NCBI RefSeq assembly: GCF_024198255.1
Contig: NZ_JAJVKW010000004.1
Coordinates: forward strand, 620,001 to 684,000
Direction: 5' to 3'
DNA length: 64,000 nt
Origin: Myxococcus guangdongensis
Lineage (GTDB): Bacteria > Myxococcota > Myxococcia > Myxococcales > Myxococcaceae
Each line of letters begins with the position of its first letter. Position 1 is the first letter of the stretch. The position numbers and the translations under genes are program-made. Shown here in pieces: positions 1-12,000 of the stretch. Below the pieces are notes generated by a model. It was not told where the DNA came from. It was given only the letters and a program-made list of their open reading frames with translations, and searched no databases.

Positions 1-3000
1 ACTATCTCGAGGCGCTGATCATCACGTTGAACAGCGTGGGGCATCCCAACAACACCCCCATCCACGAGGATGGCACGTACTCGCTCTACGTCGTCGCGAA
101 GGACCGCGCCGCCAATTACGGCATCGCCACGGTGAACTTCACCATCGACCGGACCTTCCCGCTCGTGGCGTTGTCGGGCGTGGCGGAGGGCGCCGTTCTC
201 AATGGGCCTGTCGTGGTGAGCTATACCGCCAAGGACCTCAACATGGCGGCGGAAGGGGTCGAAGCCCTCCTGGATGGCCAGGAGTATCGCGGCGGCGACA
301 CCATCTCCGCCGAGGGGCGGCATACGGTGAAGGTCACCGCCCGTGACAAGGCGGACAACCGAACGGTCTCCACCGTTTCATTCACCCTGGACTTCACGCC
401 TCCACTCCTCGTGGTTGACGGAGTTCCAGAAGAAGGGCTCGTGGCGCGGGTCGTCACGCCCGTCTTCAGTGCCACGGATGCGAATCCTGGAAGCGTGAGC
501 GCGACGCTGGGTGGCACGCCATTCGTTTCGGGGACGGCGGTGGGGGATGATGGGGCGTACCTGCTCGAGATTCGAGCCGAGGATCAAGCCGGAAACGTCA
601 CGAGTACGGTCAGGAGTTTCGTCATCGACCGCACGCCCCCCGTCGTGACGGTGGAGGGGGTCGACGAGGGCGAGCTTCGCAGGACGCCAGCGACGATCTC
701 CTGGACTGTGGCGGATGCTCATCCTGGCACTGTCAGCGCAACCCTCGATGGCGCGCCGTTGACGAGCGGGAGCACGGTCTCCGCCTCGGGAGCGCACGTG
801 CTGGTCATCACTGCGACCGACCTCGTGGGGAATGTTCGCGAGGAGCGGAGGAATTTCGTCCTGGATGCCGTGCCTCCGGTCGTCACCATTCGCAAGCCGG
901 TGAATGGCCTGGTGACGCGGGAGGCCCAGGTGGAGGTCGAAGTCGAGGTGGTGGACGAGAGCCTCGTCGAGAGCGTTCTGGTGGGCGGGGAGGAGTTGGT
1001 CCGGGGGCCCGATGGTCTCTGGCGGCGGACGCATTCGTTGCTCGAGGGGACCAACCTCCTCGTGGTCACGGTCATGGATGCCGCGGGGAACACCTCGACC
1101 CAGAGCGTGTCGGTCATCAGAAACTCCGAAGAACCAGGAGATGGTGGGGTGGGAGATGGCGGGACTCCAGACGGAGGTGCTGGGCAGGATGCGGGGACAC
1201 CGCCTCGGGATGCAGGGGTTCCGTCTCGAGATGCAGGCGCCATGGATGGCAGTGACGCTGGCTCGGTGGGGAACTCGGATGCCGGCGCTGGCGTGGAACC
1301 CGCTCCGGTCCTGGTGGTCGAGGCGCCGCAGGAGGGTGGGGTCTACGGGGGAGCCCACGTGGTCGTCCGTGGCCGGATCGAGGGGGGCACACTCCCGCTG
1401 ACGGTCACTGTGCAAGGTGTGGGCATGGCGGTGAACGGTCGTGAGTTCACGGGCGCCTTGTCGCTCGCGGACGGTGACTACTCGCTCCAGTTCCGGGTGA
1501 CGGATGCACGCGGCCGTTCGCAATCGCAGACACGGACCGTGGCTATCGACCGGCTTCCGCCTCAACTCTCGCTGACCCCTCCTTCTTCGGGGTGGGATCG
1601 CATCGCGCAATCGCCTTACTTGCTCATGGGGACGGTGGGAGACCGACACCTGTCGGAGGTGTTGGTGGATGGCGTTCCGGTGCGTGTCGTCGCGGGCGCG
1701 TTCAGCGCCTATGTGACGCTGCCACCGCAGGTTCCCACGCAGGTCAACGTGGTGGCTCGCGACGTCGCGGGCAACCGCACCCAGCAGATGGCCACGCTCA
1801 CGCTTCGTGGAAGTGCTCCACGGGTGGCCATCCTGGAACCATCGAATGGGTTCGAGGCGCCGAATTCGGAGGTGACGGTTCGTGTGCGTGTCACCAGCGC
1901 CGCACCGCTTCGAAGTCTGAGAATTGGCACGGAGTCCCTCGACGTGTCATCGGCGCGGGAGGAGTACACCACGACGGTGCGATTGAGCCTGGGGGAGAAC
2001 GTCATCCACGTCACCGCGGAGGACACGCAGGTGTCCGAAGGCGCGCTGGGCGGCATGGTGGGAGCGGCGAGTGTCACGGTGCGCTACCGCGACGCAAGTC
2101 AGGAGCCGCTCTCCGTGACAGGGGTCTCGCCGCGAGGGGGCGCGCAGGGAATTGAGCCCGACTCGCTGGTGAGCGTGTCCTTCAACAAGCCCATCCGAGG
2201 GACAGCCCTGGCAGAGCGCTTCCAAGTCCATGTGAACGGGGAGGGGGCGGCATTGCCTGGGGGCTACTCCGTGGCGCCCGGGGGGCAGACGGTGTCCTTC
2301 ATCGCCAGGGATCCGCTCCCCGAAGGGGCTCGACTGAGGGTGCTGGTGAAGAACCTCGAGCCGGTGACGCTGCCGGGAATGGGCAACGCGGAGTTTTCCA
2401 GCGAGTTCACGGTGCGCCGTCCCTTGACGCGTGTGCGTGGGTACGTCGTGGATGCCGACTATCGGCCTCTGCCAGGAGTCAAGGTTTCGGTGGAAGGGAC
2501 GACGCTGTCCACGGTGAGTGGTCCGGATGGCAACTGGACGCTCTTCCCGTCGCGCGGTGGTGAGCTGGCGCTTCGCTATGAGGGAGGCGTCACGTCCGAG
2601 GGACAATCGTTCCCCTCGGTGCGTCGCCGCCTGTTCGCCCAGTCCGAAGCCGACACGTTGGATGCTCCGTTGGCACTGACCGCCGTCGATACAGCCTCCG
2701 CCCAGGTGGTCGATGCCCTTCGCCCGATGTCGATGGACTTCGCCGGACGTCATCGGGGCCTGCGCGTGGACGTGCCCGCGGAGGGCTTCTTTTTCGAGGA
2801 CGGTGCCACTCGCGGGTTGGTGACCGCGACAGAGGTCCAGCCCTATGCCCTTCCGCTGCCCATGGAGGGTCGCGCGGGCCTTGGCGCGCTCTGGCAGATG
2901 GGGCCGGCGGGGCTGAGGCTTCAGAAGGCCGTCAGCGTGACGTTCCCCAATCGAACGAACCTGCCCGCGGGGCGGTTGGCGATGGTCCTCGGTCATGATC

Positions 3001-6000
3001 CTCAGCGGCACCAGCTCAAGCGCGTGGGCTTCGCGCGGGTGAGCGCGGATGCGACGGTGCTGAATCCATTGAGCCCGCTGGGACTCACGTCCCTGGAGTT
3101 CGTGGGCTATGTGCCGCTCGACGAGGTCCAGCACCAGGCGGTGGCTGTGGCGCTGGGATTGGATGATGCGGGAGGCGACGCTGGGCAGCCGCTCGATGGC
3201 GGAAGTGGCCTTCGCGGTTCCAGGGGAGGCGTTCGCCCCGTGAGGTCATCGGAGCCCCTCTGGAAACAATTCCTGTCGAACTTCGCGGTGACAGAGGCGC
3301 ACGCCCAGCTTGGGGGTGGGGTGAATCAAGCTGGCTACACCGCCTTTGACACCCTGGCGGGAATGGCCATACCGGGCGCGGTGACGGGCTCGGTGCGCGC
3401 TCCCTTGGAGCGTCAGCTCGAACTGGAGGTGAGCAGGCCCACGCTTCCAGGTCAGGGGGCGCCTGCGTCCGAGCAGACCGTGACGCTGCCCTATTCGTTG
3501 GCGCTCGACTTCCGGTCGCGCTTCGTCTCGATGGACCCCTATGAGGTGGCCAACCCCGAGACGGTGCTCGTGACGCTGACGGCGGAGGGCCCACAGGGGC
3601 CGTTGCCGGAGCCGACTCCGGGCGCATGGCAGGCGCAGGGTGTGGGCGAGGCGGCGGTGGCGCAGGATGTCGCATTGCCCGAGGGGCGGACGGTGCTGAC
3701 CCTGTCCGCGTTGTCGAAGTCCTCGCATCGCCTCCTGAAGCTCGAGGCGGAGCTGGTTCGGGAGCCAGGGGACGCGGGGCCGGCGCGGGCGAAGCTGCGG
3801 CTGCGCACGTTGCAGGACACCTTCAGTGACGTGGGCGACGAAGCGGTCCACAGCCCGGTCCGCTTCAAGAACCTGAGGGTGACTGTCACAGGCCCTGGCG
3901 GCGGCTCGGTGGGGATGACGGGGGCCTCCGGAGGGTTTGGCATTCCGGTGGCGGGCCTGACGGGTGGGGAGATGGGGATTGCCTGCACGGAAGTGCCCAC
4001 GGGCCCTCGTCTGGTGGAACGACTCGGGGATGATGGCGTCATCCGCTACACGCCGACGCTCAACCAGTTCCCGGTCTGCTCCCAGACGTTCACGGTGAGC
4101 CCGGGGAGCAGCGCGCGCGCGGACATCCTGGTGGATGTGCGGATGCTGTATGGCGCGCTGACCTTCGTGAATCGGCGAGGTGAGTCACTTGGGCTGAACT
4201 GTGACGAGGACGCTTACAGCCAGCGGGCCCAGACGCCGGGGGAGTTCGTCGACATCGCGCTGCGCGATGTGAAGTCCACCGAGGTGCATTTCTTCCGCGA
4301 GGATGACCTCGAGCACCCCATCGCCACGTTCGCCGCGGGGACGCCGAATGGAGCAGTGTGTAGCCAGGGCTCGTATCAGCCCGGCGACCCGCATGGTTAC
4401 TACACGCGGGTGCGGACCGGCCCCGCCGCGCGCATCCGGCAGGTGGCGCGCGAGCGGTGCCGAGAGCTGGAGCGGGAGCTCGGAACCTCCGACGGTGGTG
4501 GCCTGAGCGACGCGGACCAGGGCTATTACGACGGGAACTGCCGTGACAACCGGACCAATCATCTGCGGTTGAACCCGGGGGATCGCCTGGTGGTCTTCGC
4601 GGTGAACCACGCGACGGGCTACTCGGGCATGGCCCACGTGACGGTGCCCGCCGTGAACCGTGTCGAGCGCTCCGCGTCGGGGGCCTGTCAGGCGGATGAC
4701 GAGGCGGGTGGACCGCTGCAGGTGACGGAGTTGGGCGAGACGATGACGCTGTCTCGGTGCACCCAAGCGGAGCTGGGGATTCCCGCGGACCTCAAGCTCT
4801 ATCCTCCCGAGCTCGACATCCGTGTGTCCAGACGTCTGACTCCCGAGGGCGTTCAGGTCGCGGCGCGGCCGAGCCTCGTTCGTCACGGTGGGGCGGGGAC
4901 GACGAAGGATGACTTCCTCCAACTCGACACCCACTGGCGCGTGCGCCAGTTGCCTGAGGTGGCGACTGACGGTGGCGTCGGGAGTGATGCAGGCGTGGTC
5001 GCGCATGTCGACGCCGGGCCGGACGAGGCGTCATGCGTGACGGTCGGCTACCTGCCGGATGGCGGCATCTGCGAGCCCGGGATGCTTCGGGACCTGGGCG
5101 CACCGGGAGAGGCGCTGGAGCAGTTCTGCTCCGAGCTGCCCGCGTCCTCGCCCCACCGGTTGCTCGGGCGCTGCGACATGGGGACGCCCCGTGTCGTGGA
5201 CGTGCCTCCTGGTGTTCCCGCGATCGCGGGCCGTGTGGTGCGTGTCACGGGCACGGCCGAGGAGCAGCCCGTCGTGGTGACGTTCCCGGTGCGCCCGGGC
5301 CGGCACACGGCGTCTGTCCAGACTCCGTTGACCTACGTGAATGGTCAGGGCCAGACGGCGATCCTGGGGGCGCTGCCGAGGGCCAACTACTACCTGCACG
5401 TCGTCGGACATCCGATGCTCGAGCGGGACCGGAACGACGACGGCTTCCTCCAGCCCGACGAGGTGAACGCGCCGCCGCCGAACTTCTGCGAGCCCGGCGA
5501 GTGCAAGAATCGGGATGGGATGCCGGAGTCCGAACCGGGTACCGGTGAGCACCCCGAGTCACTGCCGAAGTGGGCGGTGGGGTTGAAGAACGTCTACCGG
5601 CATCGTGAGGAGAATGGCTCGGCGCTGGAGCGATATGACCGCGCTCGCGAGCATGAGTTCCGCGTGCTGGAGCTGGGTGCCGCCACCATCGTCGCCGAGG
5701 GTGGGGAGCATGTTCAGCTGGATGGTGGCTCGGCCGATGGGGGGCGTGTCCTCGCGGGGACTCGGCCTGAGGCCACGGATGATGACGTGGCGTACCAGTT
5801 CCTGCTCAATGGCCTGCAAACGCCGGACGTTCCGGGCCGTGCGGGGACGGTGAGTGGTGAATACCGGCTGCGGCTGGGAACGGATGACTTCGGCATCGAG
5901 TGCCCGGTGGCGTTCAACCCCGAGCAGCGGACGATCAGCGGCACCTGTGATGGAGAGTATCTCCCGGAGGTGCTGTCGGCGGCGGACATCCTGTACTTCG

Positions 6001-9000
6001 AGCTGTACCTGAGCGGGAACGCGGACAATGTGCTGTACCGCTTCAACTTCCATGGCATCTCGCCGCGCACGGACTTCGTGACGGCGGGCAGCGAGGACAC
6101 GCAGGTTCGCTCGCTGGCGCGGGCGACGCCTTCGGCGCTGTCTTCGCAGAGCGCGACCTCTCGGCCCATCTCCGTCAAGGCCATGGCTCAATTCGCCATC
6201 GAGCCGGATGTGATGACGGAGGGGACGATCCGCCTCTGCGAGGGTACTGAGTGCACGAAGGACACGCTGCTCAAGGCTGCGGAGGTGCGGTACGTTCGGA
6301 ACGAGGCGACGGGGGCAGGCAAGTACCAGGTGGTGAGGTATCTCGATGAGGCGGACGCGGATATCTCCCAGCCGCTCATCATCCAGGCGAAGCCGGGCGC
6401 GAACGGCGCTGGGCGCTTCGCGTTGCCGCTCGCCAATCACCTGGGGCGGATGCAGGACATGCGCGCGCAGGGACGAGAGGTGGTCCTGACCCTCGAGCCG
6501 AAGGCAGGGCCCACGGGCGTGAGCAAGCCGATGAAGCAGGTGCTGGGCGAGCCGGTGGGACGCTATACGTTCGTGAACGCCATGGCCGCCGGGCAGACGG
6601 TGTTTCAGGGGGTCAACCTCGCGGGAGGCCACCTCCGGGTGACGCACGAGGACTTCTCCGTCCCTCATCTCGCGGAGGCCGTGTCGTTCTCGCGGACGTT
6701 CAACAACCAGAACAATGAGGTGTCACCGCTCGGAGTGGGCTGGACTCATGACTACGAGGGGTTCGTCGTCGAGGAGGAATTGGGACGCTACATCGTCGTG
6801 CTGAATGGCCAGTCGTATGACTTCCCGGTCTGCGCGACGGTGAATCAAGCGGGCTTTGCGGCGAGTGACTGCAGCACCGACAAGTCCCACGGAGGGCGCC
6901 TCACGGTTGATGTGGATGGCGCGGAGTTCACGACATCGACGGGGATGGTGTACCGATTCAAGACCGAGTCGGTGCTCGCGACGGGAATTCCCGACCAGCG
7001 GCGATGGGTCCTGACGGAGTTCTCCGACGGTCAAGGCACGGATGAGCCGAAGCAGGGTTGGACGATGCTGACCTACGTTCCGGGCTCGGACCTCGTGGCG
7101 AGCGTCTCTCGTGCGCCGGGACATGTCACCCTGGTCTTCGAGTACAAGGATGCCGACGTCAGGGGGAACGCGGAGAAGCTGCGCCTGCTGGCACGCTCCC
7201 GGAACCTGAAGCTGATGTCCGCCGTAGGGCTCTACCTGAACTCGAGCCTGCCGTCGGGCGTGGGGCAAGGCGTCAATCCCGCTGCGGCCCTGCACCGGGT
7301 CGAGTTCGAGCACGACGCCTGGGGCAATCTGCTGAAGGCCGTGCGGCGGACAGGGCTGCCCCAGCAAGCCTGGCGCTACGAATACGAGCCTGTTCCGAAG
7401 CTAGCGACGGGTTACTCGCGCTGGAGGCGGGTCAACGAGCTCAGAGAGGCGCACTATCAGGTCAGCCAGGACACGACGCCTCCGGCGTCGGGTGACGTGG
7501 CATTTTTCGACCAGTGGGTGGCCCACTATACGAGTCAGGGGAACTCGAAGACGTTCGAGCACGTCGACCCGGCCGAGATCATTGACTCGGTGACGAGTTC
7601 CGGGAGCGGCCCTGCGGCCTACCAATTCTTCTATCCAGCGAAGGGGCAGCGCCGGGTAACGCGCCCCGATGGGGTGGACGTGGTGTTCTCCCTGTCGGAT
7701 TACGGTAGTGCGACGAGGATGAAGGCGGGGGCACTGCCCGAGCAGAAGACGCAGTGGCGGGCCGATGGTCAGATCTCCCCGGACGTCGTGACCCTCTCGA
7801 ATCAGGCGGAGCTCAAGTACAACATCGATGCGTCTCATCGCTTGACGTCTCTGTTCCTGCAGAAGGATGCAGTCGGATACCGAGACACTCTCGGGGTGAA
7901 GGCTGGCGAACCGCTCGTCCAGCAAACGTTCACCCACGACGTGAACAAGCAATTCGGCATCCCCGACCAGCGAATCACTCCCACGCGGGATGGGCATCAA
8001 GCCATCAAGACTCGCGTCACGACGAAAGGACAGGTCGAAGGCATCGCTTTCGTGAACAGCGACGGTTCGACGGCCTTGGATTCAGGGGTGCGCTCCTTCG
8101 GGACCGACGGCTCGGGTGTCCTCATTGCGGAGACGGATGCGCTTGGGCAACAGACCTCCTACAGCTCACCGAACGAGCTCGGTCTTCCTCAGCTCATCAC
8201 GCTGACGCACCCGCACGCAGGCTCCCTGGGGTTGGCGACCCTGACCCGGAACGTGACGTACGACCGACTGGGGCGGGTCGTCGAGGTGACGGAAAACGAA
8301 ACCGGGGCTGAAGAAGCGTGGCAGTACGACGGCCTCGGGCGGGTGACGCGGCACTTCATCAAAGCGGAGCCGGCGCAGGAGTGGACGTACACGTACACGC
8401 AGGGCGATCGGCGAACGAAGATGGAGGAGCGGCTCAATGGATCGCAACCGCTTAGGACCGTCGAGACCTGGGAGGTCGTCGATGGGGACCCTGGGGTGCG
8501 TGGCGTCTTCGTAGAGGAGAGCACGCCCTTTGGTCCCCCGGGGCAAGCGAAGGTGGCGATTCGGAAGCGCCACATCCAGAACGGGCGCGTGGTGGCGACG
8601 ACCGATGCCGTGGGCGTGGAGCGTGCGTACGAATACGACGCCTCTGGCCGACTGACGGGGGTGCGCATCATTGCTGCTGGGACGACGGCAGGGCCGGTGG
8701 GTGGTTACGAAAGTCGTTACCAGGACTTCGACTCGAATGGGAATGCCCGTGTTGTCGTGGACCAGAACGGGCTGCGTACAACGGTGGGGTACGATGTCCT
8801 CGGCCGGGCCACGTTCTGGGACTACACGGGCGCCGAAACCGTGTCGGGAGAACGTTCCTCAGAGGAGTACCAGCGGGACTTCGCGGGGAATGTGCTGCTT
8901 CGAGCCTTCGGAAACAGCAAGTCGAGTCATGTTCTCGAGCACGCGCCCGATGCCGCGGGTCGCGTGCGCTCCACGAAGTCGCAGGGCGCTGGCGTTGGCG

Positions 9001-12000
9001 TCCATACCACCGTCGATTACGACGGTGCTGGGCGTGTGGTGAAACAGCATGACGTCGTCATGGGGACGGACGAGCGCTTCGAGTACCACGATGTGCTTGG
9101 ACGTCTGACGCACTACTCGCGGACGATTCTGTCATCGGATGGGCCGCTTACGCTCGAAGAGGAGCGTCGGTATGAGGACGCGACGGCCGCGAGCACCGGT
9201 CTGAGAAAGGTTGCGATATCCCGGACCATCCAGATGGTGGGTGGTCAGGAGCGTTACGAGCAGACCGAAGAGTACTACGACGTGGCTGGCAGGCTCCGTG
9301 AGCAGGTTCGTTTCATCGCGGGTGAGCGGGCCACGTGGAAATACACCTACAACGAGCGTGGGCAGGTGCGGACCCTCGTCGCACCGACCGAGGGCCAAGC
9401 GACAGAGACCACGACCTACCATTACGACTCTGCGGGCAATCTCTATCGCGTGGAGGAGCCGGGTGATGCGAACAATCCGGCGGCGATCACGGAGACCGTG
9501 GTGGATGGAGAAGGGCGCGTCATCCAGCAGAAGGGGCCACACCCCGATGCGGACTGGCGGTTCACCTATGACGTGTTCGGGCAGCTCCTGTCGAAGGAAC
9601 TGATGGCGACGGCGGGAAGCTCGGAAGGGGGGCGCTGGTCCTTTGCCTATGGGGTGCAGGGGAAAACGGGCGGTGACCTCACGGTGCCTGACAGCGCCGT
9701 CGAGGAGACAGATCCGCTGGGTTACAAGACCTATCGCTTCTTCAATGCGCGGTATCAGATCCTCAAGGAGGTGCGAGAGGACGCGCCGACCGTGGCAGGC
9801 GGCGGAACGAGTACGAGAAAGAACGCGACCACGACAACTTATGCGTATGCGGGATCGTGGCTTCAGAAGCAGGTGCGGACGGAGAGGACAGAAGGAACGG
9901 ATGGGCCATCTTCCGTTCTGACCGTGGAGCACACGAAGTTCGATGACCGTGGGCGTTCGCTGGGGCGGAGTGAGCGCTGGCAGCGAGGTGCGGACTCGTA
10001 CGAATATGTGACGAAGTCTCAATGGGCTGGGCGCACGGTGGCAGTGCTCCAGACGGGGACCGTCAGTGCCTCCCCAGAGGTGGTGCTGCCGCAGCGGAAC
10101 TTCACGGTGACCACCAACAGCCTGGGACAGGCCGTGTCCAGGGCGCAGGGAGGTCTGACGGATGCCTGGAGCTATGATGCTGCGGGCATTCTGAGCAAGG
10201 AGCAACCTGCGGGTCGGCCTGCCACGCGTTACACGTACGACCAGGGCTTGGTCGTGGAGATGGCCTTGGGCGAGGGGGGGCTGACCGAGTACACGCGGAT
10301 GACCTATCGCCTGGATGGGCGGCTCAAGAGCGTGACGGACCCTGCTCACCGCGTTCGGTCACTCTTCTATGGCCCCCGTGGCTTGATGGTCCGCGAGACC
10401 TTCGGCAGGGATGGGGTGCTCACGGACACGAAGTACGCATACGACGCTGGTGGCAATGTCGCCAGTGTCGCGAAGGACCCAGACAATCCCGGCGACGCCT
10501 GGCTGTACAAGTACGGCCCGCTGGGCGAGTTGTCGAGTGTGACGCCTCCGGGGCTGACTGCCTTCACGTATGGTTACGACGGACTCCGGCGGCTGAGGAG
10601 CATCCAGCGCCCGCCCGGAGGAGTGCCCTCGGAGTACTTCGAGTACGACTACCTGGGACGGACCACGAGCCGGGTGCGCGGTACGTCGAATTGGTCGACA
10701 TCCTGGGTGAATGGCGTCCAACAAGTGACGAGTCCGAACAACTCGGAAGAGGCAGGTGGAAATGACCGTGACCTCGTTGAGACCCTGGTAGATGGCCGTG
10801 GTCGTCCAGTCTGGAAGACTTTCACGCCAGGCCCGTCCTCCGAGCCTCAGCAAGATATCACGAGATTGGCGTTCGCCTACGACGCGTCTGACGAGCTTGT
10901 TCAGGCGCATGAACACCGAGTCGGCAGGAGCGTGCTGAATACATTCCGCTACGATTCACGTGGCCGACTCGTGCAGGTGAGGCGAGGAAAAGACTCGGAG
11001 TCCGATCGCGAGGACTTGATCGAGTATGCGTATGCTTTGAATGCCGATCTGCTCAAACAACGGTTCTCCGGAGTGGCCGAAGTTGAGCCACTTCTGGTGC
11101 AAGAGTTCGAATACGATCTGCTGGGCCGGATCAACAACATAAAGACGCGAAACGCAGAGAAACTGGCATCAAGCCGCATCATCGAGTGGGAGCAAGGGGG
11201 CGGTCAGCTTGTGAGGGTGGCAGACGCTTCGATAGTCGAGCGTTGGTGCTATGACAGCCGAGGGTGGCTCAAGGCGGTTCGCACAACATCTGCGATTGCG
11301 GATGTCGACTGTGCGCAGTCACCTATTTCTCTGAAGATTGGTTTCCATTACGCGTACGACTCGCGCGGAAACCGTATCGAAGAGATTGCTCAGTATCCCA
11401 ACGAACAGGGCACTATATCGAGCGAGGTCACGACTTATGGTTACGACAAGGCGGACCGCCTTACTGGAGTGAAGTACCCCAGTGGAAACGCTGTGCTCTA
11501 TCTGCTCGCAATGGATGGGACGCGTCTTGGGGAACGCCATGCAACGAACTTCTCCGGTGCATTGTCTGAATCCGGCTACGGTCAAGCCTTGCAGGCTGCT
11601 CGTCGACTGGAGTATGGATTTGACGGCGCAGGAGGTCTTAAGTTTATTGATGACTTGACGTTGGATGGTGCGATGCGTAGGCAGGCGTCCATTTTCACGG
11701 ATGGCTCAGGTCGTGTGCGGACCGAGATACGCTCAACGAACAAGACGTCTGATTATGAGTGGGATGCAGATGGGAAGTTGCGCCAAGTTCGCGTCCAGAA
11801 GCCAGGGGCGAGTGGGGCGCAAGAGTCGATAGTTGTGAGTTATCGCTACGGCTTTGATGGACTGCGTCGTGAACGAGTCGTGGCTGATGATACGACGCGC
11901 TACGTTTGGAATAGCGGGGAGCTTGTCGAGGAACAGCTTGGTGACGGGACGCGACTGCATCAGGAGCGGATCGCGGAAGTGACCATCTCCGTTGGAGATT

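Noticed and set aside
378..1649. 423-codon minus-strand ORF, and similar long antisense ORFs along both giant genes
   Set aside because: His/Arg-rich shadow frames; the plus-strand frame has coherent repeat domains throughout.
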